Counted from the first letter of the stretch, positions 1 through 9,676 are shown. The stretch is DNA of 64,000 bases from Psychrobacillus sp. OK028 (GCF_900103605.1 NZ_FNHY01000001.1:1-64000); one strand, 5' to 3'. Notes: generated by a model not told the origin, from the letters alone. Numbers and translations are program-made.

Positions 1-140
1 CTTATCAAGATTATCCTATCACGCCCACCTCTCCATATAAAGTGGACAGAGAACAAGTTCTCTTTAGTTCGCAGTAATTAAATTCCACTCAATAATTCTA
101 GGTACTTTGTTTACACATAATTCTTGACACTACCCTATAG

Positions 141-213
141 ACCGAGAGTATCCAATCCGACTCCGCGAGTAAATCCACCTCGACCGAGAGTAATCCCAAT
201 CCCTCCGAGAGTA
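141..213. repeat. 21-bp-period array A (CGAGAGTA core)
   Basis: Four copies of the core CGAGAGTA (one as CGCGAGTA) begin at 143, 164, 185 and 206, exactly 21 bp apart, separated by C-rich spacers of the type ATCCNANTCC. The array lies downstream of the flippase gene and beyond its terminator. Any reading frame through it is low-complexity (Pro/Arg/Val) and is not considered coding. Function unknown. Confidence 0.8.
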
Positions 214-263
214 AAATCCAAAAACGAAGCTTTTCGCCTGAGCAAAAAGCCATCCAACAAAAA

Positions 264-290
264 GAGGGTCGTGACCACGGTCACGCCCTC
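264..290 (-). terminator. Terminator of the flippase gene
   Basis: GAGGGTCGTGACC and GGTCACGCCCTC form a long GC-rich stem. On the minus strand the stem is followed by CTTTTTGTTGG. It sits just past the stop of the flippase gene at 300, so it is a good intrinsic terminator for the minus-strand operon. Confidence 0.85.
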
Positions 291-299
291 TAAACAGTA

Positions 300-1814
300 C
301 TACCTCTTCACCATTTGTAGCAATCTCGTAAACCCACTGCGATATATCACTCGCAACAAAACCGCATAAGCGACAATCCCAACAGGAACCAAAATAGCTA
401 ACTGAATAAGCGAATACCAATCCTCCATAGGGATCAACATCTTGACTCCCCACACGATAACCCCCATCAAAACAGAAGGAACCACAACTCGAACGGACAT
501 ACGCACAAAACGTTTAAACTCATCCATCCCTAAATCACGATAGACAACAATCATCGAAACTACAAAGTAATAAATACTCACAACGGAAGCAGCAATTGCA
601 AGCGCTGGATAACCATACTTATCAACTAGTAACCAGTTCAGCAAAAAGTTAATAGCTATAGTCGTCACACTTATTCTGAACACGACCGCAGTTTTACCTC
701 GCGCATACATCGATTTACTCAAAATCAGCTGCATTCCTTGGAATACAATAATAGGTAAATAATACAATAATGCTAAATACGTATTATGTGTATCCACAGA
801 AGTGAACTTTCCGCGCTCATATATAAACGACAGAGCTGCTTCCCCGACGACCAATAATCCGATAGAAATTGGTAACAAGGTGATCAACGAAATCTCCATT
901 CCCTTGAAAAAGGTTTGCTTAAATTTCGCTACATCATCAATTTGCTCACTCATTAACGTGAAAATAATTGCAGCAAGTGTCGTAGCATAAATGGCATTCG
1001 GAATACTTACTAATAATGATGCGTTATTCAAATAGGTAACAGCACCCGTTGCTAATCCTTCCCCAGATGCAAATGCCTTATTGACGAATAAATTCACTTG
1101 ACCGACAACCGAGTTCAATAGCGATGGGACGATTAGAATAGCAAAAGCCTTCTTAAAATCCTTTTCCATCGAAAAGTTAGGACGCCATTTATAATCAGAT
1201 CTACCTAAATAATAGATTTGTATAACAACACCAAGTCCTGTACCAGCTATAAATCCATATACTAATGAGTAAATGCCCATACTAGAGCTAAATAAAATCG
1301 CAAATATCGCAGCCATCAACGTACCCAATAGCTTCGCAAGCTGAGAAGGCACGAAAATACGACGAGATTGTAAATAAGAATCCAATAATCCGCTTAAAGC
1401 AATAATCGTCATAAATGCAAAGAATATTTGAGTCATCTCAACAGCAAATGGCTCAATTTCTGGCTTCATATTAAAATAAATAAACGGCACAAACTTAGGA
1501 GAGAAAAACCATCCTAAAATACTGACAATACCAAACCCAACCATTGTCCAGTTCAGCAATGCATTTGCATTACCATCAGAGGTATCCGTCCCAGCTTTTT
1601 TCCGTTTTATATACATCGGCAAAAATACATTATTAAATCCAGTGGATATCATTGCAACCACAAGCGTAATGAAACTAAACGCTAAAAAGTAACCATCTGT
1701 TTCATTTGATACACCAAATTCCTTCGCAACAATCGCTTCTCTTATAAAACCCGAAACCTTCACAAGCAATGCGATTGCGGTTGTCCAAATCGCTGCCTTT
1801 TTTAAACTGCTCAT
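300..1814 (-). CDS. MurJ/MviN-family lipid-linked precursor flippase
   Basis: A 504-residue polytopic membrane protein with about 14 hydrophobic segments. The N-terminal signature (SGFIREAIVAKEFGVS near residues 22-37, then TDGYFLAF) is typical of the MviN/MurJ branch of the MOP exporter superfamily, and the length fits. Family members flip undecaprenyl-linked cell-wall precursors across the membrane. Because it follows a glycosyltransferase and csaB in the same orientation, I infer that it exports the lipid-linked repeat of the secondary cell wall polymer (a Wzx-like role) rather than being the main lipid II flippase. The start is ATG at 1814 behind GGAGATAAAGG. A hairpin separates it from the upstream glycosyltransferase gene, so its expression may be attenuated relative to csaB. 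Housekeeping MurJ remains possible. Confidence 0.85.
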   Translation of the reverse strand: MSSLKKAAIWTTAIALLVKVSGFIREAIVAKEFGVSNETDGYFLAFSFITLVVAMISTGFNNVFLPMYIKRKKAGTDTSDGNANALLNWTMVGFGIVSILGWFFSPKFVPFIYFNMKPEIEPFAVEMTQIFFAFMTIIALSGLLDSYLQSRRIFVPSQLAKLLGTLMAAIFAILFSSSMGIYSLVYGFIAGTGLGVVIQIYYLGRSDYKWRPNFSMEKDFKKAFAILIVPSLLNSVVGQVNLFVNKAFASGEGLATGAVTYLNNASLLVSIPNAIYATTLAAIIFTLMSEQIDDVAKFKQTFFKGMEISLITLLPISIGLLVVGEAALSFIYERGKFTSVDTHNTYLALLYYLPIIVFQGMQLILSKSMYARGKTAVVFRISVTTIAINFLLNWLLVDKYGYPALAIAASVVSIYYFVVSMIVVYRDLGMDEFKRFVRMSVRVVVPSVLMGVIVWGVKMLIPMEDWYSLIQLAILVPVGIVAYAVLLRVIYRSGFTRLLQMVKR

Positions 1815-1838
1815 ACCTTTATCTCCTATATCTAGAAA

Positions 1839-1865
1839 AGCTCCTTACATAGACTGCAAGGAGCT
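1839..1865 (-). terminator. Hairpin between glycosyltransferase and flippase genes
   Basis: AGCTCCTT and AAGGAGCT are inverted around an 11-nt loop and on the minus strand run into TTTTCTAGA. It lies in the 57-bp gap after the GT4 gene and can act as a (partial) terminator inside this minus-strand gene string. Confidence 0.6.
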
Positions 1866-1871
1866 CTTACA

Positions 1872-3044
1872 TTATTTATTTAACGCTTTTTTATAAACAG
1901 CCTCATATTTTTCAGCAGCTGCATAGTGTGAGTACTCAGCAATAATTTTAGCGCGAGCAGCATCTGCAAGCTTTTGACCTATCTCTTTATTTTCAAGTAA
2001 ATAAATCATTGCATCCGATAGCTCTTCCACATTACGTTCAGCAACTAATAAGCCATCCTTTTCATGGTCAACAATTTCCTTCAAGCCGCCGACTGCACAT
2101 GCAATCAGTGGAACTCCAGAACCCATCGCCTCTAACGCAGAAATAGAAGTTGCTTCCTCCACACCAGCACTATAAATAGAAGGGACTAGAACAACGTCAC
2201 TTAATGCATAATACTCAATCATCTCTTTATGGTCAATAGCACCTAGCATGGTGATATTATTTTCAACGCCTAATTCTTTTGCTTTCGATTTGATTTCCTC
2301 AAACATCTCTCCAGTACCTGCAAATACAATACGTGCATTAGGGAACTTCTCTAATACTGGTGGGAAAGATAGAACAGGGTAAATCACGCCATTTTTTTTC
2401 GTTAACCGTCTTGGAACGAAGAATAATAGCTCGTCCTGGCTTAAATTATGCTTTGTACGGAACTCAGCACGACGCTCTACCTCAGGCTTGAAGGATTCCA
2501 CGTCGATGAAGTTTTTAATCATAGTACCTTCCACGCCAGTTTCCTTTTTCACATAATCCTTAATACGAGTATCTACCGTAATAATAGCACGAGTTGCTTT
2601 ATACATTTCACGTTCAGCCGTCATTAATGCTTCTGCTTGAGTGGAATCCTTATCGACAGAACCCTTCGAAATACTTTCAAATGTTAAATAACCGTGAACA
2701 GTACTAACTGTAGGAATATTTGATGTTAAAGCTGCTTCAGTCGCAAACACATCCTGCGCATTAATGATATCGTAATTTTTTGAAATACGTTCTTTCACAA
2801 GCTGTTCCAAAAAATCTTTTCTGCGTTTTAATGTCCATACGTATCCAGAACCTTTTTTCACTTTATTTAACAAAAAGGAAGGACCACGAGCGATGAAATC
2901 ACGCTTCCATTTAGGAGTATCACTAAACGATATGATATCTACTGTGTGACCACGCTCCTCCAAACCCTTTTGAAGAGTAGCCATATGTGTAGAAAGTCCA
3001 CCTAAATGAGGGTAGTCATAGGATGTAGCTAGTAGTATTTTCAT
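1872..3044 (-). CDS. GT4-family glycosyltransferase
   Basis: A 390-residue two-domain GT-B enzyme. The N-terminal Rossmann half opens with KILLATSYDYPHLGGLSTHM, the glycine-rich acceptor-side loop of GT4 enzymes. The C-terminal half holds the donor-binding stretch VPSIYSAGVEEATSISALEA and then GSGVPLIACAVGG, i.e. the E-x7-E region of this retaining family. It probably transfers a nucleotide-activated sugar to the lipid-linked polymer on the cytoplasmic face. Its ATG overlaps the csaB stop by one base (TAATG), so the two are translationally coupled. No signal peptide. Donor and acceptor cannot be read from sequence; a role in secondary cell wall polymer assembly is inferred from the neighbours. 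Confidence 0.88.
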   Translation of the reverse strand: MKILLATSYDYPHLGGLSTHMATLQKGLEERGHTVDIISFSDTPKWKRDFIARGPSFLLNKVKKGSGYVWTLKRRKDFLEQLVKERISKNYDIINAQDVFATEAALTSNIPTVSTVHGYLTFESISKGSVDKDSTQAEALMTAEREMYKATRAIITVDTRIKDYVKKETGVEGTMIKNFIDVESFKPEVERRAEFRTKHNLSQDELLFFVPRRLTKKNGVIYPVLSFPPVLEKFPNARIVFAGTGEMFEEIKSKAKELGVENNITMLGAIDHKEMIEYYALSDVVLVPSIYSAGVEEATSISALEAMGSGVPLIACAVGGLKEIVDHEKDGLLVAERNVEELSDAMIYLLENKEIGQKLADAARAKIIAEYSHYAAAEKYEAVYKKALNK

Positions 3045-4162
3045 TATTTAAGTCCTCCAAATTTCTCTTTTAATAAATAAACGTTTCGCTTTGCTTCTTG
3101 ACGAAGTGCCTCTACATTAGGTTCCATCATTTGCTTCACTTCAACAGAATTATCTAATGAATAAAGAGCTGACTCAAGTAACTCTTCTCTATTAAACTCT
3201 TCCAAAGTGAATGAATGCTTCCACATCCCCGAACGTTTTAAGAAGCTTTCCACCTTGCGATCATAGCTAAGTCCAATATGCGGTACATTGCTTAGTGCGG
3301 AGAAAATTAGTGCATGCAAACGAAGTGCGATTGTTACATCTGCTTTACCGATAAATTGATAGAATTGGTTAGGAGTAAAATGATCACCTAGTAATTTAGT
3401 TTTGTCCCCATGCTCCATCTTTTCTATTATGCGTTTAGATACTTTTGTATCATACGGAGGCTCCATTGGTACGAACACTGGAGTAACACTACGCTGTTCG
3501 ATTAATCGATCAAGTGTCCATGCTAGTTTTTCTATATATTCTTCTTCCTGCTCAAACCATGGTCTAGGTGCAACAGCAACGATTCTCTCAGAACCATCTA
3601 AGCCTAGTGAATCATAAGCAGAAGTATCCTCTGTTCCTTGGAACGCAAAAACAATATCAGCAGTAACAACAGTTTCAGGTCTCTTAACGCCTAATGAATG
3701 AAGATAGTCCTTAGAATACTGATCGCGAACTGTTACGAAATTCGCCATATTAGCAAAAACCTTCATAAGAATTTTACCCCAAGTAGAAGTAACGGGACCG
3801 ATACCTTGTGAGAAGAACATAACCTTCGCCCCACATAGCTTAGCTAAAAATACAATTAACAAATAATAAGGGAGCGGCCCGAACAAGAACTTAGTAGGAT
3901 ACGTATCCTGTAGTAAGCCGCCTCCACCAGAGATAAGTAAATCTGCTTCACGAAGAGCTTTCACTTTTTGTTTGTTTTCATGTCTCCATCCACGATACAC
4001 CGATTTAACCTTATGTTCTTGAGATGTTTTTTCGGGTGATAGGGAGAAAACCGTTATATCAGGGTTATCTAATTCACTCCGTAAGTTATCAACGATTGCT
4101 TTTAAAATGGCTTCATCGCCAGTATTTCCTAATCCATAAAAGCCGGAAAGTACAATTTTCAA
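3044..4162 (-). CDS. csaB: Polysaccharide pyruvyl transferase CsaB
   Basis: A 372-residue cytoplasmic enzyme of the polysaccharide pyruvyl transferase family, normal length for CsaB. Signatures are SGFYGLGNTGDEAILKAIV at the N-terminus, ISGGGGLLQDTYP near residue 96, and the C-terminal ALRLHALIFSALSNVPHIG followed by SYDRKVESFLKRSG. In Bacillus anthracis and Paenibacillus/Lysinibacillus relatives CsaB transfers a ketal-linked pyruvate from phosphoenolpyruvate to a ManNAc residue of the secondary cell wall polymer, and that pyruvyl group is the ligand of SLH domains. The 13 SLH genes immediately downstream on the chromosome make this assignment very strong. It is first in the minus-strand string, divergent from tagA, with a hairpin in its leader. 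Confidence 0.95.
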   Translation of the reverse strand: MKIVLSGFYGLGNTGDEAILKAIVDNLRSELDNPDITVFSLSPEKTSQEHKVKSVYRGWRHENKQKVKALREADLLISGGGGLLQDTYPTKFLFGPLPYYLLIVFLAKLCGAKVMFFSQGIGPVTSTWGKILMKVFANMANFVTVRDQYSKDYLHSLGVKRPETVVTADIVFAFQGTEDTSAYDSLGLDGSERIVAVAPRPWFEQEEEYIEKLAWTLDRLIEQRSVTPVFVPMEPPYDTKVSKRIIEKMEHGDKTKLLGDHFTPNQFYQFIGKADVTIALRLHALIFSALSNVPHIGLSYDRKVESFLKRSGMWKHSFTLEEFNREELLESALYSLDNSVEVKQMMEPNVEALRQEAKRNVYLLKEKFGGLK

Positions 4163-4188
4163 AATAATTAATCCTCCTCATAACAAAA

Positions 4189-4210
4189 GCTTTCACGAGG
4201 CTGTGAAAGC
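4189..4210. promoter_or_regulatory. Inverted repeat in the csaB leader
   Basis: GCTTTCAC-GAGGCT-GTGAAAGC is a perfect 8-bp inverted repeat lying 27 bp upstream of the csaB start, in the divergent csaB/tagA spacer. It could be an operator or a leader hairpin; there is no T-run next to it, so I do not call it a terminator. Confidence 0.5.
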
Positions 4211-4245
4211 ATGATATGACCAAATTCTATCACTTGTGATGGAAG

Positions 4246-4276
4246 TTATGCAACTATACAAAGAATCTGCTATAAT
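4246..4276 (+). promoter_or_regulatory. Possible tagA promoter (-10 TATAAT)
   Basis: A perfect TATAAT at 4271-4276 lies 38 bp before the tagA start. The matching -35 is poor (TTATGC at 4246, spacer 19), so only the -10 is convincing. Confidence 0.45.
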
Positions 4277-4314
4277 TATTAAGTTCAAAGTGAAAAAGAA
4301 TTGAGGACTTACAC

Positions 4315-5037
4315 ATGAAAGAAACCTACTTAGGAGTAGATGTATCTCTACTTACATATGAAGGAATCATAAGTGATTTAGAAAATAGAATACAAAGGGA
4401 AGAACAGTCGACAATCATCGCTGTAAACCCAGAAAAAATTATTACAGCACAAAAGGACTCCGCGGTTAAAAAACTTATAAATAACGCAACCTATCAAATA
4501 GCAGATGGTGTTGGCGTTCTTTTGGCATCTAAACTTAAAGGCGGAAACCTAAAAAGTCGTGTCACAGGAGTAGACATGATGGCAACGTTGTTAGCCTTTG
4601 CTGCAAACAAACAGCATCCCGTGTACTTTTATGGTGCGAAAGAAGAAACGGTAAAGCTAGCAATTGAAAATATTCAAAAAGAGCACCCATCTATACCAGT
4701 AGCTGGGTATACAAATGGGTACGATAAAGATGAAGCGGCACTTGTAGAAAGAATTCAAGCAAGTGGAGCTAAAATTCTATTTGTTGCATTAGGAAGTCCG
4801 AAGCAGGAATTGTGGATTGAACGAAACATGGACAAACTTTCAAACGTCAAAGTATTTCAAGGAGTAGGTGGAAGCTTCGATGTATTCTCTGGAACAGTTA
4901 AGAGAGCACCGGCTATATTCCGCAAACTTGGACTGGAATGGCTGTACCGTTTAATATCAAGTCCATCAAGATTAAAAAGGCAGCTAAACTTGCCGATTTT
5001 TTTATTTAGAGTATTAAAGGAAAAGAACAACAAATAA
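4315..5037 (+). CDS. tagA: WecG/TagA/CpsF-family N-acetylmannosaminyltransferase
   Basis: A 240-residue glycosyltransferase of the WecG/TagA/CpsF family (GT26). Visible signatures are IIAVNPEKIITAQKDS near residue 38, IADGVGVLLASKLKG, FVALGSPKQELWIERNM and GVGGSFDVFSGTVKRAP near residue 179. Bacterial TagA uses UDP-ManNAc to add ManNAc to undecaprenyl-PP-GlcNAc, the first committed step of linkage-unit or wall-polymer synthesis. That fits a locus whose other products handle ManNAc derivatives. It is cytoplasmic or membrane-associated with no signal peptide. ATG start after TTGAGGAC. The UDP-ManNAc dehydrogenase follows after 33 bp, probably co-transcribed. The exact acceptor is inferred. Confidence 0.9.
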   Translation: MKETYLGVDVSLLTYEGIISDLENRIQREEQSTIIAVNPEKIITAQKDSAVKKLINNATYQIADGVGVLLASKLKGGNLKSRVTGVDMMATLLAFAANKQHPVYFYGAKEETVKLAIENIQKEHPSIPVAGYTNGYDKDEAALVERIQASGAKILFVALGSPKQELWIERNMDKLSNVKVFQGVGGSFDVFSGTVKRAPAIFRKLGLEWLYRLISSPSRLKRQLNLPIFLFRVLKEKNNK

Positions 5038-5070
5038 CTAGTATTTAAATAGAAGGAGAATGAATAAACG

Positions 5071-6345
5071 ATGAAAAAAACAATTTGTGTAGTTGGATTA
5101 GGATATATTGGTTTACCGACGGCAGTCATGTTTTCAAATCATGGGCATATAGTACATGGTGTCGACGTGAATGCTAAAGCTGTAGAAAAATTACAAAACA
5201 AGCAATTACATATAGAAGAGGAAGGATTACAAGAACGTTTAAACAAAGCGATTGACTCCGGCAATCTTACTGTATCTACAACGGCTCAAAAAGCAGATGT
5301 GTTCATCATAGCTGTACCATCTCCGATTAAACCGGACAAAACAGCAGATCTTGAATACGTTCGTACGGCAACAGCATCGATTGTTCCATTTGTGGAAGCT
5401 GGCAACCTAGTAATTTTAGAATCTACAGTACCACCAAAAACAGTTGAACATGTAATGCTTCCTGAATTAGTAAAATCGGGACTAGCAATCGGGGATGAGC
5501 TATTTGTATCTCACTCTCCAGAACGAGTAATACCTGGTCGTGTTTTTGAAGAACTAGTTTCAAACGACCGTATTATCGGAGGGATCAACCCAAAATCGGC
5601 AACAATGACGACTGAACTATATAGCTCTTTTGTAAAAGGGAAGATGCATGAAACCGATGCAACAACTGCAGAGCTAGTAAAAGTAATGGAAAACACATAC
5701 CGTGACGTTAATATCGCCTTTGCAAACGAGCTAGCAAAAATTGCTGGAAATATCGGTGTGAATATTTGGGAGGCCATCAAACTGGCGAACTACCACCCAC
5801 GTGTGAATATTCATACACCAGGACCAGGTGTTGGTGGACACTGTATAGCAGTAGATCCATGGTTCCTAGTAGAGCTTGACCAACAAAATGCTCAAATTAT
5901 TCACTTAGCTAGAAGCACAAATGATGGCATGCCAGCATATACTGCTCAGTTGGCCAAAGATGTATTGAAAGCAAAAGGAATCGAACAACCAAAAATTGCA
6001 GTGCTAGGTCTTGCCTTTAAAGGAAATATCGACGACATGCGTGAAAGTCCTTCAATGGAAGTAATTGAGCAATTGCATGAAAGAAATATCGATTATATTG
6101 CATTTGACCCACATATTAAAGAAAACAATTTAGAAAAACAAACGCAACAGCTTGAAGTTGCACTAGATAAGGCAGATGCGATATTAATCTTAACGGATCA
6201 CCAAGTATTTAAAGACTTAGATCCAACTGTTTTAAAGGACCAAATGAACCATTCCATCATTATAGACACTAAAAACTGTATTAATAGAAGAACATGGGAA
6301 AAAGCTGGATATGAAGTTTTTGTTTTAGGAGATTCAAAGAATTAA
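5071..6345 (+). CDS. wecC: UDP-N-acetyl-D-mannosamine dehydrogenase (WecC-like)
   Basis: A 424-residue member of the UDP-glucose/GDP-mannose dehydrogenase family, full length. It has the N-terminal NAD-binding VVGLGYIGLPTA, the central FANELAKIAGNIGVN helix, the catalytic-cysteine loop GPGVGGHCIAVDPW (Cys near residue 258) and a C-terminal UDP-binding domain with AVLGLAFKGNIDDMRESPS. These features match the WecC-type enzyme that oxidises UDP-ManNAc to UDP-ManNAcA in two NAD-dependent steps. Strong RBS (AGAAGGAG) and ATG start. Lying directly after the ManNAc transferase, it could supply ManNAcA for the wall polymer. UDP-GlcNAc as substrate is the main alternative. No 2-epimerase is present in the window. 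Confidence 0.88.
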   Translation: MKKTICVVGLGYIGLPTAVMFSNHGHIVHGVDVNAKAVEKLQNKQLHIEEEGLQERLNKAIDSGNLTVSTTAQKADVFIIAVPSPIKPDKTADLEYVRTATASIVPFVEAGNLVILESTVPPKTVEHVMLPELVKSGLAIGDELFVSHSPERVIPGRVFEELVSNDRIIGGINPKSATMTTELYSSFVKGKMHETDATTAELVKVMENTYRDVNIAFANELAKIAGNIGVNIWEAIKLANYHPRVNIHTPGPGVGGHCIAVDPWFLVELDQQNAQIIHLARSTNDGMPAYTAQLAKDVLKAKGIEQPKIAVLGLAFKGNIDDMRESPSMEVIEQLHERNIDYIAFDPHIKENNLEKQTQQLEVALDKADAILILTDHQVFKDLDPTVLKDQMNHSIIIDTKNCINRRTWEKAGYEVFVLGDSKN

Positions 6346-6375
6346 AAAAAATTTCCACTAATTTTCAGGATGTAG

Positions 6376-6403
6376 TTGAAATTTAGGATACTTTTGGTAA
6401 AAT
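6376..6403 (+). promoter_or_regulatory. Likely SigA promoter of the first S-layer gene
   Basis: TTGAAA at 6376-6381 and TAAAAT at 6398-6403, spacer 16. It gives an AT-rich leader of about 185 nt before the S-layer start; long untranslated leaders are known for highly expressed S-layer genes. A second isolated TATAAT at 6522 lacks a good -35. Confidence 0.5.
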
Positions 6404-6596
6404 AGGTAAAGAGTTTATATATATATATTGGTTAAACCCAAATTTCGCTAAAATAAACTATGAAATTAGTAACATTTAATTAAATTTCATAAATTTAGTA
6501 GCGCAACTAAGTTTTAACTGATATAATTTAAACTGTATCTATGAAATATCTCATAGAGTTATAAAATGATTGACAAATCAAGGAGGAATTCTACAC

Positions 6597-9479
6597 ATGG
6601 CTTACCAACCAAAGTCGTACAAAAAATTCGTTGCTACTGCAGCAACAGCTACTTTAGTAGCAACTGCAATTGCACCAACAGCACTAGCAGCATCTTTCAC
6701 AGATGTAAGTTCTACTTACAAAACAGCAGTTGACTACTTAATTGCTAACGATATCGCAAAAGGTAAAACAGAAACTACTTTCGGAACAACTGCTACAATC
6801 ACTCGTGGTGATGCAGCTGTAATGATCGCAAACGCGTTAAAACTTGACACTACTAAAGCTCCAGACGCTGGTTTCAAAGATGTTAATGCGCGTGTTGCTG
6901 GTGCAGTTAATGCATTAGTTGCAGCTAAAATTGTTTCTGGTAAAACAGCAACAACTTTCGCTCCAGATGCTAACATCACTCGTCAAGAAATGGCTAAAAT
7001 CATTGCTAATGCATACGAATTAGAAGCTGGTACTACAAAGAACTCATTTGTAGACGTAAACAGTAACTGGGATGCATTCGTTGACGCTTTAGTTGCTAAC
7101 AACATCACTTTAGGTAAAACAGCAACTACTTTTGCTTCAACAGCTGCTGTAACTCGTGGAGAATTCGCTCTATTTGTTTACCGTTCAGAAACACTTGTAC
7201 CTGCAACTCCTGAAGTTGTATCAGTAAGTGCGAATACTGCTAAAAGCTTAAAAGTAGAGTTCAAAGGTGCTGTTGATACTACTAAAGCACAGTTTGCAGT
7301 TAAAAAAGGTAGTATTACAGCAAATGTAGCTAAAGTAACTTTTGCGGATGATAAAAAATCAGCTACTCTTGAACTTTCTAGTAAACTAACTGCTGGTGAC
7401 TACACAGTAACAGTAACTGGTTTAACTGAACAAGCATTAGTTAAAACTGCTAAAGTTGAAAACGAAAAAGTTGCTAAGTTAGATGTTTTATCTGAAAATG
7501 CAGTTATTTCTGCTACGGATCCTAAAATTGTAACTACTACTTATAAAGTATTAAACCAATATGGTGAAGATATCACTAAAACTGCTACAAACTTAACAGT
7601 TACTTCTAATGTAACTGGAACTACAGTAGCAACTCCTGCAAATGGTCTAGTTACAATTACAACAACTGGTGCTGATTTTAAAACTGGAGATAAAATTTCA
7701 TTAAGTATTCTTGATTCTGCAACATCTACTTTTACTTCTAAAGTTTTAACTGTTTCAAATAAAGCTACAGTTTCAGATGTTACTATTTCTGGACTTTATA
7801 ATGCTGATGCAACTGCTGCACTTACAACAGACGCAACTGCAACTGATTTCCACCTTCTTGTTAATGCTAATGATCAATATGGAAATAAAATTCCATTTGG
7901 TAGCATTGCAGGAGATGTAATTGTTACGACTTCTGATGCTTCAGTAATTGATGTTAAAGGTGGAGTTGCTACTCCAACTTTTGAATCAGTAACTATTGAT
8001 GGGAAAACACAAACAGTTCTTGAACTTAAAGCACCAGCTGGTGGTTTAAAAGCTGGTAAAGCTACAGTTTCAATTATCTCTAAAACAACTGGTAAAGTAG
8101 CTCAGTATGTAGTAGATGTAAAAGAGGGCGTAAAAGCTGATGCAGTTTCTTTATCTGCTCCTGAATTAGCAGTTGCTTTAGAAGATACTGTCATTCCATT
8201 CTCAGTATTTGGTGTAGACGGTGCAGCAATCACTAAAACCTCGGTATTGAATGGTCCTAAAGGAGTTACGGTTTCTGATAACGATGCAAATGCTACAGTA
8301 GCATTTGTTAATGACACACAAACTGGTAACGCTAAATTAGTATTAACTGATACAGGTGGTACAGCTCGTAAAGTAATCGTTACTGCAACATCATCAAATG
8401 GTAAAGTAGCAACTCTTGTAGTTGATGTAAAAGCAGCTGCTGACGCAAAAGTAGTTACAGCTACAAAAGATATCGTTACTGATTTAGCTGTTGGTGGTAC
8501 TTTTGCATTAACTGCAGATAGTTTAGTAGTAAAAGACCAATATGGTCGTGACTTTGATTTGGCTAGTAATCTTTCAGCTACAGCAGCTGGTGTTGCTAAT
8601 GCAGGAAAATACTTAGTGAAAGTTGCAAAAACTGATGTCGCTGACGATAAAATCACAGTAACTGGTTCTGTTATTGCTTCTGATGCTGCTACTTCAACTA
8701 TTACTGGGGCTAAAAAAGGTTCAGAAAGTATTGTTGTAACACTTCAAAAAGTTAATGCAGCAGGAACTGCAGTTGACGTAGATTCAAGTGAACTTGAAGT
8801 TAATGTTAAAGTTGTAGCTAAATCTGATATCGTTTCTTACGAAGTTAAAGATGTTGCTCCAATTTATGACGAAGCAGGTGCTGGAGCTGAAGGTTATACA
8901 CGTGACCTAGTGGTATATGGTGTGTTGGCTGACGGTAAAAAAGTTGTTGTACCAGCATCTTATTATACTGTACAAACTTCAACTGGATTAACTTATAGTG
9001 CTGGAAAACTAGACGTTTTACGTGCTGATGATGTTGTTCAAGGTACTAATAATACAGAAGCAAGCTTAAATGTAAAAGTAATTGTTGATGCAACCAATGG
9101 TCCAGTAATATTGGATAAAGCAGTAAAAGTTACTAAAGCGGCTCCTGTAGCTGAAACAATTGATTTGAAAACTGCTGCAGGTATTACTGTTGACGGTAAT
9201 GTATTAACTGGCGCTATTGCAGATGTTACAGCATCTGCTGATTTAAAAGCTGTATTAGAAATAACTGACCAATACGGACAAGATATTTCTGCTACATCTA
9301 CAATTCTACTAACAGCTACAAACTTTGTTAATGCAGATAATGATGCTACTGTTCCTACAGTTTCTTCTGGTAATGGTACTGCTACATTAACATTTGGTGG
9401 AGTTGAAGCTGGGGATAGCTTTAATCTAACTTATGTAGTAGATGGAAAAGTGAAAACTGTAAAGGTTATTGCTGAATAA
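6597..9479 (+). CDS. S-layer protein with three N-terminal SLH domains (copy 1)
   Basis: A 960-residue exported protein. I chose the ATG at 6597 rather than the in-frame TTG at 6570 because AAGGAGG at 6580 lies 10 nt before it and the TTG start would put that site inside the gene. It has a signal peptide (YKKFVATAATATLVATAIAPTALA) and then three SLH repeats at about residues 30-195, with motifs ITRGDAAVMIANAL, ITRQEMAKIIANAY and VTRGEFALFVYRSE. The remainder is Thr/Ala/Val-rich, predicted beta-sandwich (Big-like) assembly modules such as KVLNQYGEDITKTATNLTVT. The strong bias for GCT, ACT and GTA codons and the lack of cysteine suit a dominant surface protein. It should bind pyruvylated wall polymer and form or cover the lattice. 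It follows the wall-polymer genes and has its own promoter and terminator. Confidence 0.92.
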   Translation: MAYQPKSYKKFVATAATATLVATAIAPTALAASFTDVSSTYKTAVDYLIANDIAKGKTETTFGTTATITRGDAAVMIANALKLDTTKAPDAGFKDVNARVAGAVNALVAAKIVSGKTATTFAPDANITRQEMAKIIANAYELEAGTTKNSFVDVNSNWDAFVDALVANNITLGKTATTFASTAAVTRGEFALFVYRSETLVPATPEVVSVSANTAKSLKVEFKGAVDTTKAQFAVKKGSITANVAKVTFADDKKSATLELSSKLTAGDYTVTVTGLTEQALVKTAKVENEKVAKLDVLSENAVISATDPKIVTTTYKVLNQYGEDITKTATNLTVTSNVTGTTVATPANGLVTITTTGADFKTGDKISLSILDSATSTFTSKVLTVSNKATVSDVTISGLYNADATAALTTDATATDFHLLVNANDQYGNKIPFGSIAGDVIVTTSDASVIDVKGGVATPTFESVTIDGKTQTVLELKAPAGGLKAGKATVSIISKTTGKVAQYVVDVKEGVKADAVSLSAPELAVALEDTVIPFSVFGVDGAAITKTSVLNGPKGVTVSDNDANATVAFVNDTQTGNAKLVLTDTGGTARKVIVTATSSNGKVATLVVDVKAAADAKVVTATKDIVTDLAVGGTFALTADSLVVKDQYGRDFDLASNLSATAAGVANAGKYLVKVAKTDVADDKITVTGSVIASDAATSTITGAKKGSESIVVTLQKVNAAGTAVDVDSSELEVNVKVVAKSDIVSYEVKDVAPIYDEAGAGAEGYTRDLVVYGVLADGKKVVVPASYYTVQTSTGLTYSAGKLDVLRADDVVQGTNNTEASLNVKVIVDATNGPVILDKAVKVTKAAPVAETIDLKTAAGITVDGNVLTGAIADVTASADLKAVLEITDQYGQDISATSTILLTATNFVNADNDATVPTVSSGNGTATLTFGGVEAGDSFNLTYVVDGKVKTVKVIAE

Positions 9480-9511
9480 TTATTAATTGATAGATTAATA
9501 TTATTTTGAAG

Positions 9512-9545
9512 CCCTCAATCGATAAATATCGATTGAGGGTTTTTT
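9512..9545 (+). terminator. Terminator of S-layer gene copy 1
   Basis: CCCTCAATCGAT and ATCGATTGAGGG form a perfect 12-bp stem with a tiny AAAT loop, followed by TTTTTT. Confidence 0.95.
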
Positions 9546-9676
9546 AAAATATTGTCTTTGTCTTTCTAATACAACTGAGGGAATAAATAATACACGATAT
9601 AAAATGTTCTAAAACATTTCTGACAATTCTATTCTTCTGAATTGAATAATTGAATGAGAGAGAGCCTTGTAGAGAG

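Noticed and set aside
124-453. Two overlapping frames through array A and the flippase 3' end
   Set aside because: Their apparent proline/arginine or tyrosine/serine repeats simply translate the 21-bp array; no ribosome sites.
8102-8656. Long open frame (184 codons) on the minus strand inside S-layer gene 1
   Set aside because: Antisense shadow of a highly biased coding sequence; no ribosome site and low-complexity composition.
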